Shown piece by piece: positions 8,743 to 21,469 of a stretch of DNA of 64,000 nt. The stretch is from Prorocentrum cordatum (lineage: Eukaryota > Sar > Dinophyceae > Prorocentrales > Prorocentraceae). The stretch covers positions 553,116-617,115 of the forward strand of contig CAUYUJ010019860.1 of assembly GCA_963575745.1 (NCBI GenBank). The letters are read 5' to 3'. The position numbers and the translations under genes were made by a program. Each line of letters opens with the position of its first letter. Within the stretch, counting starts at the first letter, position 1. Under the pieces are notes generated by a model, which was not told the origin of the DNA, ran no database searches, and saw only the letters and a list, made by a program, of their open reading frames with translations.

Positions 8743-10690
8743 GGTGAACCTCTAGCTTTCAGAGGAAGGTGCATATGCCATGCTCTATGCACCAGGGTCG
8801 CAGCTAACGTCCCGAGCAGGACCAGCCTGAGCCAGGCAGCCACCGACGTATGAGGTAGCCACGAAGGACCCAAGCAATTATGGGGTAGCTCGGGATTTAG
8901 CCTTTTTCAGAATATGCCTGCTCTTGAAGAATGTCTATGATTTTTGCCCCTGGGAAAATCGCACACACACACACGAGGATACATACTCGAGGAGGAGGTG
9001 GAGGAGGAATAGAAACCTGGAAAACGGAGGCAGCCTCAGGCGTTTTCAACTCAGGGGGAAGGTGGTAGGTCATCATCAACAGCAGCCGAGCCTGACACAC
9101 TTGCGCATGCCGACATATTTACCTCTTGAGCCCGAAATGTCGGAAGCCCGAGTAGCGCCAGCGCTCGACGGGGGGGCAGCGGGCAGCCTCCTCGCGCCTC
9201 ACCCCGCCTTCGTCGCGGGCCGACACCGCCGCCGACGCCCGCCGACAGGTCCGCGACAGATCTTCGCGGCCCTTGCAGGTCTCCCCGCTGCGCACCTCTA
9301 AGAAGTCGCGGGCCCGCAAATGCAGTGCACCCGCGCCGCGAACATAATAAGATACTACGACGCGGCCACGGCTGCAAGAGGCGCGACTCGCGCAATACCT
9401 CCCCGCCCACGCGAGCCCCGCCCGCCGCCCCCCGAATGGCATCAGCGGGCGCTGCTCAGGCCGCCCCGCAACAGCCGCGCAACAGCCGCGCACGGCGAAG
9501 CGCACTCCGCCTCCAGCGCGGTGCCGGGCACGCGCTCGCGGCAGAGCGCGCAGACCGAGTGGCGGCCCGCCGTGGCAAAGCAGCGAGCAGACCTGGCCAC
9601 GGCCCGTTGGAAGGCAGGCCTCGGGGGCGAGCGGGCACTGGCGGGCCTCTCCGCCGCCCGTCCGAGGGGCAGCCGTCGAGGAGCGGGCGAAAGCCTGGCG
9701 GGCCCGCCCGCGCACCAGAGCCGCAGTGCACTCCCAGACGTCAGTGTCTGGGGGCCTCCCGACGATGGCAGCAGACACGGCGCACCTCGAGGCTCCACCT
9801 GCGAGGGCGTCCGCGGCGTCGCCGCCCTGAGCCGCTCTTCTGCCCCGAACTGACAAAGACGGGTCGTCGGGGCCGAAGTGGCTCGGAGTCCAAACGACCC
9901 AACGACCTGGGCGCCATCCCTGAGATCCCCCAGGCCGACTTAACCAGCCTCCAAAGTCTGAGGCGGCACAACAGCACGACTGCTGGGGCCCATCTTCCTG
10001 CCCCTGCAGCAGCGGAAACGCAATCCGTCACATAGAGCAAGGCCCCTGAAAGACACGGAGCTCGGCCCTCGGGACCGTCTGCCGCCGCGCGAGGCCGTGG
10101 GCATTCCCTGCGAGCCTGCCGAAACCCCGATTGCAGCACCGCGTGACAATCGAAGAGGGTCCGGCGCGTCTCCAGCGCGTGCCACTGGCATGCTGCTCGC
10201 CAGAACCGCCGCCGAAAACCACGCTCCTGCAATCAACGGACCATCCCTCAACCAGACCATCGGCCAGGATGTGGCACTTTTCGTCGCCCCCCTCAGCCTC
10301 TGCCGCCCGCGCCCGAGCTCCCCCGCCCACGTCCGAAGAGGCAGGGGGTGCGAGACGATCAACGCAGCCTCTTGAACCAGAGGGGTGGGAGGGACCTACT
10401 CGTAGCCCGCAAGGGCCCGCAGGCACAAAAAAACATAGCACGGGCAAGGTCGCCGCGATTGCAGGGGTAGCCCCGGAGCTTATGCCGCAGCGTTCCAGGG
10501 CGGCGCTCGCACCTAGGGCCAACGAAGGCGCATTATAGCCGGCCTCGATCTGACGCTGCTGGGGCCACTGCCCCCCAGCGACGACGTCGATGAGCTGGCC
10601 CTCGCCGAAAACGCCAAGTAACCGCGCGAGATACTCCAATCCGGATGAGAGCAAGGCCGGCGCCGCGGCCACGGGCGCCCAGTCCTCCTC
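8743..10690. other. GC-rich interval with no recognised gene
   Basis: Contains a short (CA)n at about 8962-8973, a GGA-rich patch near 8985-9010, and GC-rich open frames on both strands between 9119 and 10,672 whose translations are Arg/Ala/Gly-rich. Minus-strand sequence around 10,530-10,672 may include the 3' end of Copia B just past its RNase H. A frame near 9,560 holds a CxxC pair (SVCALCRERVPG) that could be a zinc-finger remnant; it is too weak to call. Confidence 0.5.
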
Positions 10691-10697
10691 GGCCCCC

Positions 10698-11498
10698 TCA
10701 TCTTCCTCCTCCTTCCTCTAGGTCCACCCGTCGCCTCCTCCTCCCAAGCGCTGGCCCTTCTTCGTCTAGGTCCTCCTCTGCCACTTCCTCCCCCCACTCT
10801 ATCCGAGCGATGGGATCGGCTGGCATTTCTCCGCGAGGCGCCCAGCGAACCAGCGACCTGTTTGATGGCGGGGGGTCTCTTGCTACAGCGAGCTCTATTG
10901 CGTTGCGACGATCTGCTCTGGAGCCTGCTGAATTACGGGAGAGAGCTTCAAACGCGGATCTAGCGTCGACCGCTGCGAGGCCAGAGGCTGCCTCGCTCGA
11001 CTTGCACTCCCGGGAAACCACCGCGGCACAGGGGGCCTGGCCCGACAACCAGTCAGGGCGAGGGGCGCCCCCAAATATCGAGTCTCGCCAAAGCACCTGG
11101 ATCCACTGAGCCTCGGCAACGGGCCTCTTTATCGTCTGGGGGCGCTACGAGAACGATCTTGCCCTTGCCCGGCGGTTGTCGCGGATCGATCCGTCGGCGG
11201 CCATCGCGAGCCGACCGGCCCGCGCGCCTCCCCGCCCAGCGGCGCCGGGGCCGCCAGAATCGCTAGCCGAGACGAAGCGCGCCGAGAGGGGGTCGAGAGT
11301 CCAGATGGTGATCTTTTGCTCGCGCGAACCCTTGAAGCACTTACAAACGCGGGAGATAACGAGCGCATCGGGCACCTCCAGGGTAGGAAGGGCGGCGGCC
11401 AACAAAGGAGCGCCCCCAGGGTAGCCGCGCCTGGGCGACTTTCCTTCGCCAACCATTAACCTGAGCGGCCGCAGTTCCACGTGCGGCAATTTGTTCAC
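10698..11498 (-). pseudogene. Copia B RNase H remnant
   Basis: Two frames carry pieces of a copia-type RNase H. The upstream piece, about 11,360-11,246, reads VCKCFKGSREQKITIWTLDP and then FVSASDSG, where the acidic residues fit the first catalytic Asp region. The downstream piece, about 11,060-10,740, reads RECKSSEAASGLAAV, VDARSAFEALSRNSAGSRAD and LVRWAPRGEMPADP, matching the ExxA, the D(A/S)xS(L/A) and the W-x-P-x-x-x-M-x-A-D blocks of copia RNase H. A frameshift lies between them. This domain degrades the RNA of the RNA-DNA hybrid during reverse transcription; here it is a fossil. Confidence 0.6.
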
Positions 11499-11511
11499 GC
11501 GGCATCGAAGA

Positions 11512-11748
11512 CTAGGGCTCGCTCCGCCGAGACCTGTCTAAGTGCAAAATGGCAATATGTTCGCGAATGTACTTTTCCTGGCCCACAGTGATGTGATCTC
11601 CCAGCTGGGCAACGCGCCTGCCGGCGTACTCTGACTCGATTTCCTTGCACTTGCCGACTTGGATTCGCTGGCGCGCAGCCTTGAGCAGGTCCGAGGTCAC
11701 CTCATCGGCTCCCGCGATGTTCAAACCATCTACTTCTACGAGCGCCAA
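11512..11748 (-). pseudogene. Copia B reverse transcriptase fragment
   Basis: A 78-codon frame covers the RT palm-thumb region. It starts ALVEVDGLNIAGADEVTSDL, where VDGL replaces the catalytic VDDL, so the second catalytic Asp is lost. It continues with GKCKEIESEYAGRRVAQLGD and VGQEKYIREHI, which match the segment after motif C in dinoflagellate copia RTs (the YGGR and VSQxKYI blocks). The fingers and motif A are not recognisable upstream. Clearly a remnant. Confidence 0.6.
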
Positions 11749-11869
11749 GGCTTCTAGCTTTCCGAGAGGCCACGCTCAAGCCAAAAGCATGGCTCCGGGA
11801 GGCTCTCAATGAACCGGAAGCAAGGGGCCAAAACCTCCAGCTCGGCAAAAGGGCTCGCGTCTTGCTCAT

Positions 11870-12572
11870 CTAGAGCTCCAGGGAGCCCTGAGCAGCGCGG
11901 CCGTTCACTTCCAGCCCCTCGGCTGGAGCCAAGCGCGGGCGAACTTCCCGAATTGAATCGAGCTGGGCCCGGCGAACCGCTCGGCCTAGGTCCGCCACCG
12001 GTCTCTGGCCGCCCAAATCAATTTCATGAGATCGAACGGAAGAGGCCTCGGGAACACTATCCGAAGCGGCAGCGGCTGAACCTAGGGTGCCCGGCGCCCC
12101 CGTCGGCGGGGCGGATGGCGGCGGCCCCTGAGACGGAGGGGCGGTAGCTGCCGCGGAGAGGGGTGGCGACGCGTTTCCAAGCGCACCTGGTCCGACGGGA
12201 CTGGCGGCCCCAGGAGGGCCACTTCCAGAATCCAAGTTTCGGGCCCTGGGCCCCGAAGGGCCCGGGCCTTCGCGCCCCGGCCTGCCCTGGGCCCCCGGAG
12301 GAGCCGGCCCCTCAGAGCGCCGATTCGTTTCCCCGGGGGCCGCATCTGCTCTCGGAGGGCATCGAAGCGCTCGTGGTCAAGTACTCAGCTCCCGAAGATT
12401 CCTGTCTCGTTGCAGATCTGACCTGTTCCTCGGAGCATTTCGGGAGCCGCGTCCGCATGGCGATCCCGACGGTGATCCAGGATTGGTGCGCCACGATCCC
12501 TGGGCCCGCCCAGCGGCCCCCCTGCAACGTGCGAGTTCTGCTCGACGCCGTGACTTTTCTCCGCGCGCACAC
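11870..12572 (-). pseudogene. Copia B integrase C-terminal tail and Pro/Ala linker
   Basis: The frame at 12,572-12,312 contains VRRKVTASSRTRTLQGGRWA, GPGIVAHQSWITVGIAMRTR and LPKCSEEQVRSAT. These match the segment after the integrase core in dinoflagellate copia elements (GRWxGPG...VWVAMRxRLWKC..EQLRxAT). The next frame, 12,235-11,870, is Pro/Ala/Ser-rich and includes SVPEASSVRSHEIDLGG, the spacer normally found between integrase and RT. Both are out of frame with the RT fragment. Confidence 0.55.
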
Positions 12573-13639
12573 CCATTCGCCTGGCTTGAAATGCCGATCG
12601 CTGTGTCGGCGATCGAGTCATGCTGTTCGGGCCTTGGTCGCCCTCCTGGGCGCCTCTGAGGCTGTGCTGGGGCTACATTGAGCTGTGCTGGGGCCATTTG
12701 GGGCTATCTCCGAGGTAGCTTAGGCCATCCTGGCGGTCGTGGTGGCTTGCCTCGGCTGTTTTGGGAGCTCGGGAGCGCGGATGCATCATTCGGTTGCGAG
12801 GGTTCGTGTCCTCGGGACCGTGCTTCTGCGATGAAGCGTGGCCTCGGAGAGGGGGGGCCGATGCGTGCAACTAGTGCGAGAAGAGGCCGGGCGGTGCCCC
12901 TTGGAAGATCATAGCAGCCCGACCAGGCAGCCCTTGGCGATCTACCAGCCTCAACATGCCAGGGGTCATGGTAGCGCATGAAGGGTCAGCAGGGGGAGGC
13001 AAGGCAGGTAGAGGAGGAGGAGGAGGCGGAGGAGGAGGAAGAGGAAGACGAATGATGAGAAGGTGGTGTGAGCGGAGGTGGAGTCGAATATCACATTACA
13101 GTTCTTGACATTTAAGCACCTTAACCCAACGTTAGGTTCATCCCTCATCGCCAGTTCTGCTTACCAAAAATGGCCCACTTGAGTGTGTAACAACTCACCT
13201 GCCGAATGGACTAGCCCCGAAAATGGATGGCGCTCAAGCGGGTGACCGATACCCAACCATTGTTGCAATTGTGTTGCATCAATGAGTAGGAGGGCATGGG
13301 GGCTTGTGACGAAGCTTTTGGCGTAAGCCTGGGTGAAACAGCTCCTAGTGCAGATCTTGGTGGTAGTAGCAAATATTCAAATGAGAACTTTGAAGACCGA
13401 AGTGGAGAAGGGTTCCACGTGAACAGCAGTTGGACGTGGGTTAGTCGATCCTAAGAGACAGGGATGTTCCGCACACGCAGGCCTCTGGGAAACTTCTTGG
13501 GCGGTCTTGGGGCGGTCTTGGGCGCCTCTTGGGCCGTCCTGTAACGTCGGAAAGCCCAAAAGGCGACTTTGTTAAAAATGTACGTTTTACGAAGGGAATG
13601 GGCCAATTGTTGCGTCTAGGGGCCCTCTTGGGACGCGTG
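12573..13639. other. Interval without recognisable coding sequence
   Basis: Holds imperfect GCTGTGCTGGGGC-type repeats (12,650-12,720), a GGA tract (about 13,010-13,045), a lower-GC stretch (13,090-13,400) and an imperfect CTTGGGCGGTCTTGGGG repeat (about 13,490-13,545) similar to the CCTCTTGGGG repeats near 23.1 and 54.0 kb. It separates the integrase core of Copia B from its tail, so at least part is a later insertion. Confidence 0.5.
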
Positions 13640-14095
13640 TTAGCGCGCCTCCAGGCTCGCCAGTGCCTTGCGAGCCTCTTCGCGCGCCCGATGCCGCCGG
13701 GGAAATAAGCTGCTGCTGAGGCGGCCCCCGGGCCCGCTGCATCTTCGCATTCCACCGGGGCCCAAGCGTCGTCGCTCAGCAGCGACCGAAGGACTCGGGG
13801 GTAACACCCGAAAACGAGCTGGGCGGGGCCGCGCCCCTCGGTGGTAGGTCCGATTCTTGGCAGCGACGCACTCGCAAACAATGAGCTCGACCTCGTCGGC
13901 CGATACTGGATCGACATCGCATCTTCCTAGATCCCCCCAAACTCCATGCGCAATTCCCCTCCTCCGTCGCGCGCCGCTATCTGCTGGGGTCCGAGATGGG
14001 CGGGAACACCGCTGCGCGCAGGCCTTCCAGGTCGCCTTAGCAGCGTCACTCGGGAGAAGGCAGGCTCGCGAAAAAGAAGTGCCGTAATCGATCAT
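13640..14095 (-). pseudogene. Copia B integrase core remnant
   Basis: The frame starts MIDYGTSFSRACLLPSDAAK, resembling the strand after the first catalytic Asp of copia integrases in dinoflagellates (VDxGTSF). Further on it has CVAAKNRTYHRGA, and a neighbouring frame (13,860-13,700) continues with PAQLVFGCYPRVLRSLLSDD, the KNRxxxRGGxxPxQxVFGxxPR block downstream of the catalytic Glu. The two parts are in different frames, so the gene is broken. Integrase would insert the cDNA into the chromosome; this copy cannot. Confidence 0.6.
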
Positions 14096-14703
14096 GGTAA
14101 GCGCTGGGGCACTGTTTCCGTTTGCTTCGACGTGAAACGAATCTACAGCGACGACGCGATTGAACTCGCAGATTCGAGGTAAATGGGCACGCCTTCTCCG
14201 CGACGGCTGGACATGGCTCTCGCAAGCCGAACGGCGAAGCTGGTCCTTAAAGAACGCCAGAGAATCCTCTCTGGCACGTGCCGCGAGAAGGGTTCGGAAG
14301 AAATCGTCGCGGCTCGGGCGGCCCGGATGCGCGCGCAGAAGCTCAACCTCTGTCTGGGGGGTCCGAGCGAGCTCGAACTCTCGAGTCCTTTTCCGAGACG
14401 GGGGCCCCCCAAGGACGTCGGACCTTCGGCGCGAGGGTCTCGGGGGCGTCTTCGTCCGAATCCTCTTCAGGGCCCCCGGGTTTCAGGTCCACGGGGAACA
14501 AAGGGGGGGTCGGGCTCGATCGCGTCTCTGGGAGGCAGACAGCTTCTCGCGCGACGACGGGCCCACGCCGCATCCTCGGCGCCGTTTGCCATCGTCTCAA
14601 TCAGACGGGGAGGAGAACGTTCAGCTCGTGAGATCATTTGCCCCCCTCCAAGGGTAAGTGAATGTGGGGCTCGAGGCGAGAGCGGGCGCGCGGAGGGAGT
14701 TGG
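14096..14703. other. No assignable feature (inside Copia B)
   Basis: GC-rich sequence between the methyltransferase-like and integrase remnants. Open frames on both strands are Arg/Pro-rich. By position it should contain the N-terminal zinc-binding part of integrase, but I could not find a convincing HHCC pattern. Confidence 0.4.
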
Positions 14704-15186
14704 TCACCAGCGCCGTTCTTTTCCTGGAAAGCTCACCATCTTCGGAGACTGACCGTCCGAATCCACACTGGTCCGTCGCGGATGCAAGATGCCTGGGAGT
14801 CCCCAAGGAGTCCCGGATCCCATCCAGCTCCAATTAGCCCGCTCGGGCTGCCTAGAAAGAACATAGCGGTGCCGGGGCATCTGGCGACGAGCTATCAGCT
14901 CGCAAAGCTTCATGCATCCGAATTCGCGCTGCTGTTCGGGAACCAACTTTTCGGGGTCCATCGCAGGCCATAATGGGGCGCGAGCAGTGCTGAAGGCCTT
15001 GCGCGCAGGGCCCCTGAGCATCGCCAATGGCATGTTCTGGGCCATATGTCCCCGCCGCTCCTTCCGAGCAGACGGCGCGTCCAAGTCGATTTCCGTCAGG
15101 AGGTCAAACGATGGAGGGGCGCGGCGTTCCATTCGGGAGAGGCGAGTCAAAGCGCGGGGGAGAGAGAGAGAACACTTCCACGACAA
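14704..15186 (-). pseudogene. Copia B methyltransferase-like segment
   Basis: The 160-codon frame includes FDLLTEIDLDAPSARKERRG, LAMLRGPARKAFSTARAP and CELIARRQMPRHRYVLSRQP. The order matches a degenerate cytosine-C5 methyltransferase-like segment that many dinoflagellate copia polyproteins carry before integrase: a DLTT-like block, a PPCxxFS motif IV (here GPARKAFS, with the catalytic Cys missing), then an ExxP-like motif VI (SRQPERANWSW). Loss of the Pro-Cys pair means no activity. The domain identity is inferred from motif order and position. Confidence 0.45.
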
Positions 15187-16766
<1,580 letters not shown>

Positions 16767-16892
16767 TCCGAGCCTCGAAGATCTCCCGCGCCGTTTGTCG
16801 CGGCAGTAGAGGCGCTCCGAGCGCTGGCGGCAACGGGCGCGCGCGCTCGCCGGCTGCGAGCCGCGCCTCGCCGCCCGCGGGGGCGGGCGCAG

Positions 16893-17108
16893 TCGCCCAT
16901 CGAGATGGTCTCGATGAAGGGCGGGGGCATGTCCAGGACGATCAGTCCCATCTGCTTGGCGGCGTTCTCCAAGCGGATTAGGGCCACGCGGCGCCAGTGG
17001 CGTAGTGCTGGATGAAGCTGGAGCTTCCCGCCCTGGAAGTCGGACTCTCGCATCTCCCTGACCTCCAGATGCGTCTCCCAAGACATGTCGCTCTCCATCT
17101 CGCTGTCG
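16893..17108 (-). pseudogene. Unassigned Copia B coding fragment
   Basis: A low-repeat, protein-like stretch in a minus-strand frame: MESDMSWETHLEVREMRESD, FQGGKLQLHPALRHWRRVAL, IRLENAAKQMGLIVLDMPPP. It lies between the retropepsin and the CT tract, where the spacer before the methyltransferase-like region is expected. I recognise no domain. Confidence 0.35.
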
Positions 17109-17426
17109 GGCTCGGCGATGGAATTCAGGGCTCGAGACTTCAATCGCACGGGGGCCCCCTTCTTCGGCTCATCGACCCTCGAGCATTCCACGTGCCCATG
17201 AGCCGCGCTGGGCTCTCGTGGGCGCGGATTCGCTCGCCTTTCTCGGGAGGAAGTGGCTGCGGGCCCGCCGCCTCTGACCCAGACGAGCACCTCCGAAAGC
17301 AGAGCCTCTGAACCCCCGGGATCCCCCAGACGCGCCGAGAGGAAAAGAGAAGAGGAGACGACAGCCCGGACCCCTCGCGCCCCCACGCGACGCTCGCCCT
17401 GGCAGTCCGGGCCAGGCGGGCAGAAA

Positions 17427-17875
17427 TTAACACACCTTCGGGGGAACTGCGCGCGCCGACTCGGATACCTCGAAGAGCTCGGGGGCACGATGCACCGGGG
17501 AGACCGACCTATGTCCGGGCGGGTGTCTGGGCGGCATGCGATCCACCAGGTCTCCGCAATCGTTCGCTGTCATGTGATTGCCCTCAAGGTCGATCTGCGC
17601 TCCGATCATCTCCAGCAGGCGCGCGGGAACAGGAGGGGGGCGCTGCTGGTCTAGCATGTAGAACTCGATGTAGCCGTAGCCTGCGATGGAGCACGGGACC
17701 CAACAACGACCAGTAGGGACAGCCTTCTCTCCGGTCCCGGAGGCCGTCTTTCCCTCGAGCGGCCCCCAATCGATGTGCGCGTGAAGCCCGCGATCTAGCA
17801 TGGCCCGCCTCTAGATGATGACATCGGGCTTGCCGATGAGGGCCTGCCCCGCTGCTGCATCCACCAGCGCACGGC
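17427..17875 (-). pseudogene. Copia B retropepsin (aspartic protease) remnant
   Basis: At 17,865-17,815 a frame reads ALVDAAAGQALIGKPDVII and stops. VDAAAG fits the retropepsin active-site motif D-(S/T)-(A/G)-A with the middle residue changed to Ala. The adjacent frame (17,801-17,427) carries CWVPCSIAGYGYIEFYMLDQ, PARLLEMIGAQIDLEGNHM and PPRHPPGHRS, matching the flap and the LLPxxLLxxLGxxIDL...MPSGH block of dinoflagellate copia proteases. A stop separates the two. The protease would process Gag-Pol; this copy is dead. Confidence 0.55.
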
Positions 17876-18121
17876 GCTGCGCGCGTTTGAGCGCGATGGC
17901 CCGAGGGGCAGCGCCTCCCCGCGCGATGCCAGTTCAGGACTCGGGCGATAGGGAGGCCCGCGTCATCTCGGCGCCCTCGAGCATGGGGCTCGCAGAAACA
18001 CCCCCATCCGATCCGCCTGGGCGCCCCATCAGCTCCACCACGGCTTGAAGGGGGGCAGACTTCTCAGGCGAATCCGCTGGGCCTCGAAGCGGAGGAACGT
18101 CCTCGCAATAGCCGGGGCCCG

Positions 18122-18421
18122 TCAGGTAAGATGGGTCGCCCGACCCAGTGGAGAAGGCGGATTCCGCCCGCGCGTGGAGCTCGACCCTCGCGCGGCTGCG
18201 ATGGCGCCCGTCTCCTCGTTGACGCGGCCGAACATAGATCGACGCGGCTTCCGACAATTGTCAGCCCAATGACCTTTCTCTCCGCAATTGGCGCAACGTG
18301 TATTCTTCTTCAAGTCAGATGACGCGACGCGGCGTGGGCCGGGCCCAGAAGCCCTGCGTCGATCACAGAAATCTCGATCCGCTCTGCGACTGGCCTTGAG
18401 CTGTCGCGCTTCAGCCCGCAT
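18122..18421 (-). pseudogene. Copia B Gag CCHC zinc knuckle
   Basis: A 99-codon frame contains RCANCGEKGHWADNCRKP, a perfect C-x2-C-x4-H-x4-C retroviral-type zinc knuckle near codons 42-55, preceded by a basic stretch. Such knuckles bind element RNA in Gag. It lies between the gag fragment and the retropepsin, as in intact copia elements. The knuckle itself is undamaged, though the gene around it is broken. Confidence 0.75.
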
Positions 18422-18430
18422 GCGTCTCTA

Positions 18431-19176
18431 TTATTTTCCCCACTTCCCCTCTATCACCGTTGTGAGCACTGGCGGGATATCGGTTTCGCCCATGTCCTGA
18501 CTGTCCAGAGTCTGCAGAAAAATTTGATCATCATCATCCGGCAACGCAAACGGATCTTCGATGTCGTCGTAGTAGGTGACCGCGCCACCCCACGGCGAGG
18601 GAGAAGGAGGCGCATCTGGCTCGGACCTCCGCGGCGTAGCTCTTCTGGTGGCCCGCGCCGGCCGACGAAGAGGACGGCAGGGCCCCCTTCTCCCTAATGT
18701 CCAGGAGAGGAAGCCCTTGCCTGATAGACTGAAAATCCCTGCGACCAACTGCCTAACGTCCTGAGGTTGATCTCATTATGCTCCCCGAGGTTGGCCCTTC
18801 TTCTAGGAAGCGAGACTTGATATCGTCGGGCAGCGTAAGCCCGCGCGACTCCGCCCCGGCCACGTGGGCATCGCGTCACAAAGCGAAGTCCGTTAGGGAC
18901 TCCCCGCGCCTCAGCGCGAAGTCGAACAAGGCGAGGTTTTGGGCCACGCGCTCTCTGCCCCTGGGGCATTCCCCGTTCAGAATGGCGAGGTGGTCGAGGA
19001 GCTTCTCGATTCCCCCTGCAACGTTTAGCGACGACCTCACGAGCTTGAACTTCTCCTGTATGTCCACAAGAAAAAACAATACCTTTCCCGCCTGCATCTC
19101 TTCCTTTAATCCGGCCCTGGACGCCCAGGATCTGAGCTTGGCGCGGAACCAGTCGAGATGTTCGTAGCCTCTCCAC
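18431..19176 (-). pseudogene. Copia B Gag remnant
   Basis: The frame at 19,097-18,876 reads KVLFFLVDIQEKFKLVRSSL, VAQNLALFDFALRRGESLTD and FAL before a TGA. After the stop the same frame continues with AHVAGAESRGLTLPDDIKSR. A +1 frame then gives ANLGEHNEINLRTL. This matches the Gag helical core of dinoflagellate copia elements (a RxGExLxxFxxRR block followed by LPDDIKxxxLEEGA). Downstream (18,570-18,440) an acidic segment includes LPDDDDQIFLQTLDSQDMGE. One stop and at least one frameshift break it. Confidence 0.5.
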
Positions 19177-19821
19177 GCCGGTGGAGCGCCGAAGTCGTGG
19201 TAAACCTCGGCACAGCTCGTGCCAGGACTTCCCCGGGAGTGATGCTATTCACTCCAGTCCCAATCTACTCCGTCGGCGTGCCAGGCGTCACGAACGGTTC
19301 GTGATGACCACCAGGTCAGATTCCACCACTCGTCCCTCCACCAGCTGTCTGGATTCCAAGCGGGTTCGTTCTCTTCGGTTTGTGTTGGCCGGTCTCGGCG
19401 TCGCTCGTCGTCGCGTGCTGCTGTCGCGCCCGGGGTCTGCTATCCCTGCTGTTCTTCGATACCAGCTCCGCTTACCATTGTCTCTGAAGGCCGAAATCAC
19501 GGTGGGAAATATCGAAAAGAGCGAGGGGGGACCTATTTCCCTCAGAACAAGCATGTCCCTGAGCCCGAAATGGGCTGGTGCACTACCTCCCTGGCACAGG
19601 CACGGGCGGAGGCACGAAGAAGGGGGGGACAGAAGTCGAGAGGGGTTCCCAGGGCCTCGAGATCTCCGGGACGGGCCCCCGAAGGAAACCGAGGATACGG
19701 CCGCCGAAAAAGAGCATGAGCAGAAATTGGTACGGAGATGCACGGACATCAGTTCCGCCCATTGAGCGGCCCCCGAGAGCACAGCACATGATAGAAAACC
19801 AAGCCTATGTATTCATATTTG

Positions 19822-19824
<3 letters not shown>
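19177..19824. other. No assignable feature
   Basis: 5' side of Copia B. Ser/Arg-rich open frames on both strands without recognisable domains; a long terminal repeat would be expected here but no matching copy was found beyond 10.5 kb. Confidence 0.4.
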
Positions 19825-19886
<62 letters not shown>

Positions 19887-19901
19887 ATGAATGATTGAGA
19901 G

Positions 19902-19934
<33 letters not shown>

Positions 19935-19970
19935 GAGAAAAAAAAAAACAACAACAAAAAAAAACAAAAA
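19825..19970. repeat. (TA)n microsatellite followed by GA- and A-rich tract
   Basis: About 57 nt of TA dinucleotides (19,825-19,881), then GAGAGA (19,890-19,937) and an A-rich stretch with CAACAA interruptions. Confidence 0.95.
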
Positions 19971-20029
19971 AAACACCTGGCGAAGGACCCAACCATGTGC
20001 AGTTGTGAATACCGTCGTTGTTAGTATCG

Positions 20030-20245
20030 CTTTCGGTGGATCTCCTTATGGGGCCACGAAGCGCGTGAATATTGTGCCGACATGGGCCGCCATGCGGCCG
20101 CTGCTATTGGGGCATGATGTAGAGTCCCCTTTGGGACCACGAAGCGTGTGAGGGATGTGCCGATATGTGGCGGGGATGCAATGCGGGCGCTGCCACTGGG
20201 GCATTCGGTGAAGCTCCCTATGAGGCCACAAAACGTGCGAGGAGC
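20030..20245. repeat. 89-bp satellite, left block (about 2.4 copies)
   Basis: Diverged units share GGAGCTCCCT-like, GGGGCCACGAA and GTGTGAGGG(A)TGTGCC blocks with the larger array at 21,470-22,150. A 155-bp array lies between the two blocks. Confidence 0.7.
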
Positions 20246-20419
20246 GAGCGGCGATGATGGCGATGATAATAACGATGCGCAGGAACGAAGAAGGGATGCG
20301 AGGACGGAGAATGAGGATCAAGAGGAGGAAGAGGAAAAGAATATGGAGGAAGAGGAGGAGGAGGCAGATGGGGGGAAATGAAGGAGGGGGCCAACAAAGG
20401 ACACATACCAAAAAAGGAA

Positions 20420-21430
20420 ATGGGCATCAGATGGCGGCGCGCTTGGCAACCTTCGGCGTGGCAAACAAGCGCGCTACGCAAAACAATGTGTAGAACAACT
20501 GCGTGGGGAAAGAAAGCAGCAGGGAAGGAAATGGACACGGAACGGCCGCGCACAAGGCGGGAAGAAAATGGAGACAAAATGGCGGCGCACTGGGCTCGGC
20601 CACTTTCTGCGCGGGAAGCAAGCACGCTGCGCAAAACCATATGTAACAACATGGCACGGTCGAAGCATGGCCACCAGAACATGAATCAAGAACGCGAACC
20701 CCTTCGTCGAAGGCCAAGGGCCCCACGGAAACACCCAAAACAAAGAACATCATAGGGTAACATGATGATACCCCTGCGACGCCGAAGTTATTCTTGACCC
20801 TCGTGCCAGCTGCATGGGGGAAAGAACAGCAAGGAAGGACATTTACACAACACGGCCGCGCTCAGGGCGGGAAAACACATTGACACGAATTGCGGCGCAT
20901 GGGGCTCGGCCACGTTCGGCGTGGCCAGCAGGCACGCTTCGCAAAACAATGAGTCACAAAGCGTCATGGGGGGGGGAACAGCAGGGAAGGAAATGGACAC
21001 AAAACTGCCGCGCTCAGGGCGGGAAAACAAATTGACACGAAATGGCTGTGCACGGAGCTCGGCCACGTGTGGCGTGACAAGCAGGCACGCTGCGCAAAAC
21101 AATGTGTCAGAAAGCGGCATGGAAGGACAAACAGCAAGGAAGGACATGACATGGACACAACACGGTCGCGCACAGAGCGGGAAGAACACTGACGTAACAT
21201 GGCGGCGCGCGGGGCTCGGCCACCTTCGGCGTGTCAAGCAGGCACGCTACGCGGAACAATGTGTCACTAAGCGGTATCAAGAACAAAAAAAACAAGAGGG
21301 GGAATTGCCACGGAACGGCCGCGCCGAGGGCGGGAAGAAAATGTAGACAAAATGGCGACGCAATGGGCTCGGCCACGTCCTGCGCGGCAAGCAAGCACGC
21401 CACGCAGAAAATGAACAACAGAGCGGAATG
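20420..21430. repeat. 155-bp tandem repeat array (about 6-7 units)
   Basis: The anchor GCTCGGCCAC or close variants recurs at about 20,438, 20,594, 20,904, 21,057, 21,214 and 21,367, giving steps of 153-157 bp with one diverged unit near 20,750. Each unit carries a TGCGCAAAACAATG-like block and an AACGGCCGCGC-like block. Open frames here are artefacts. Confidence 0.85.
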
Positions 21431-21469
21431 GGCAAACAACAGCAGGGGAGGACATGTACACAACGCGGA

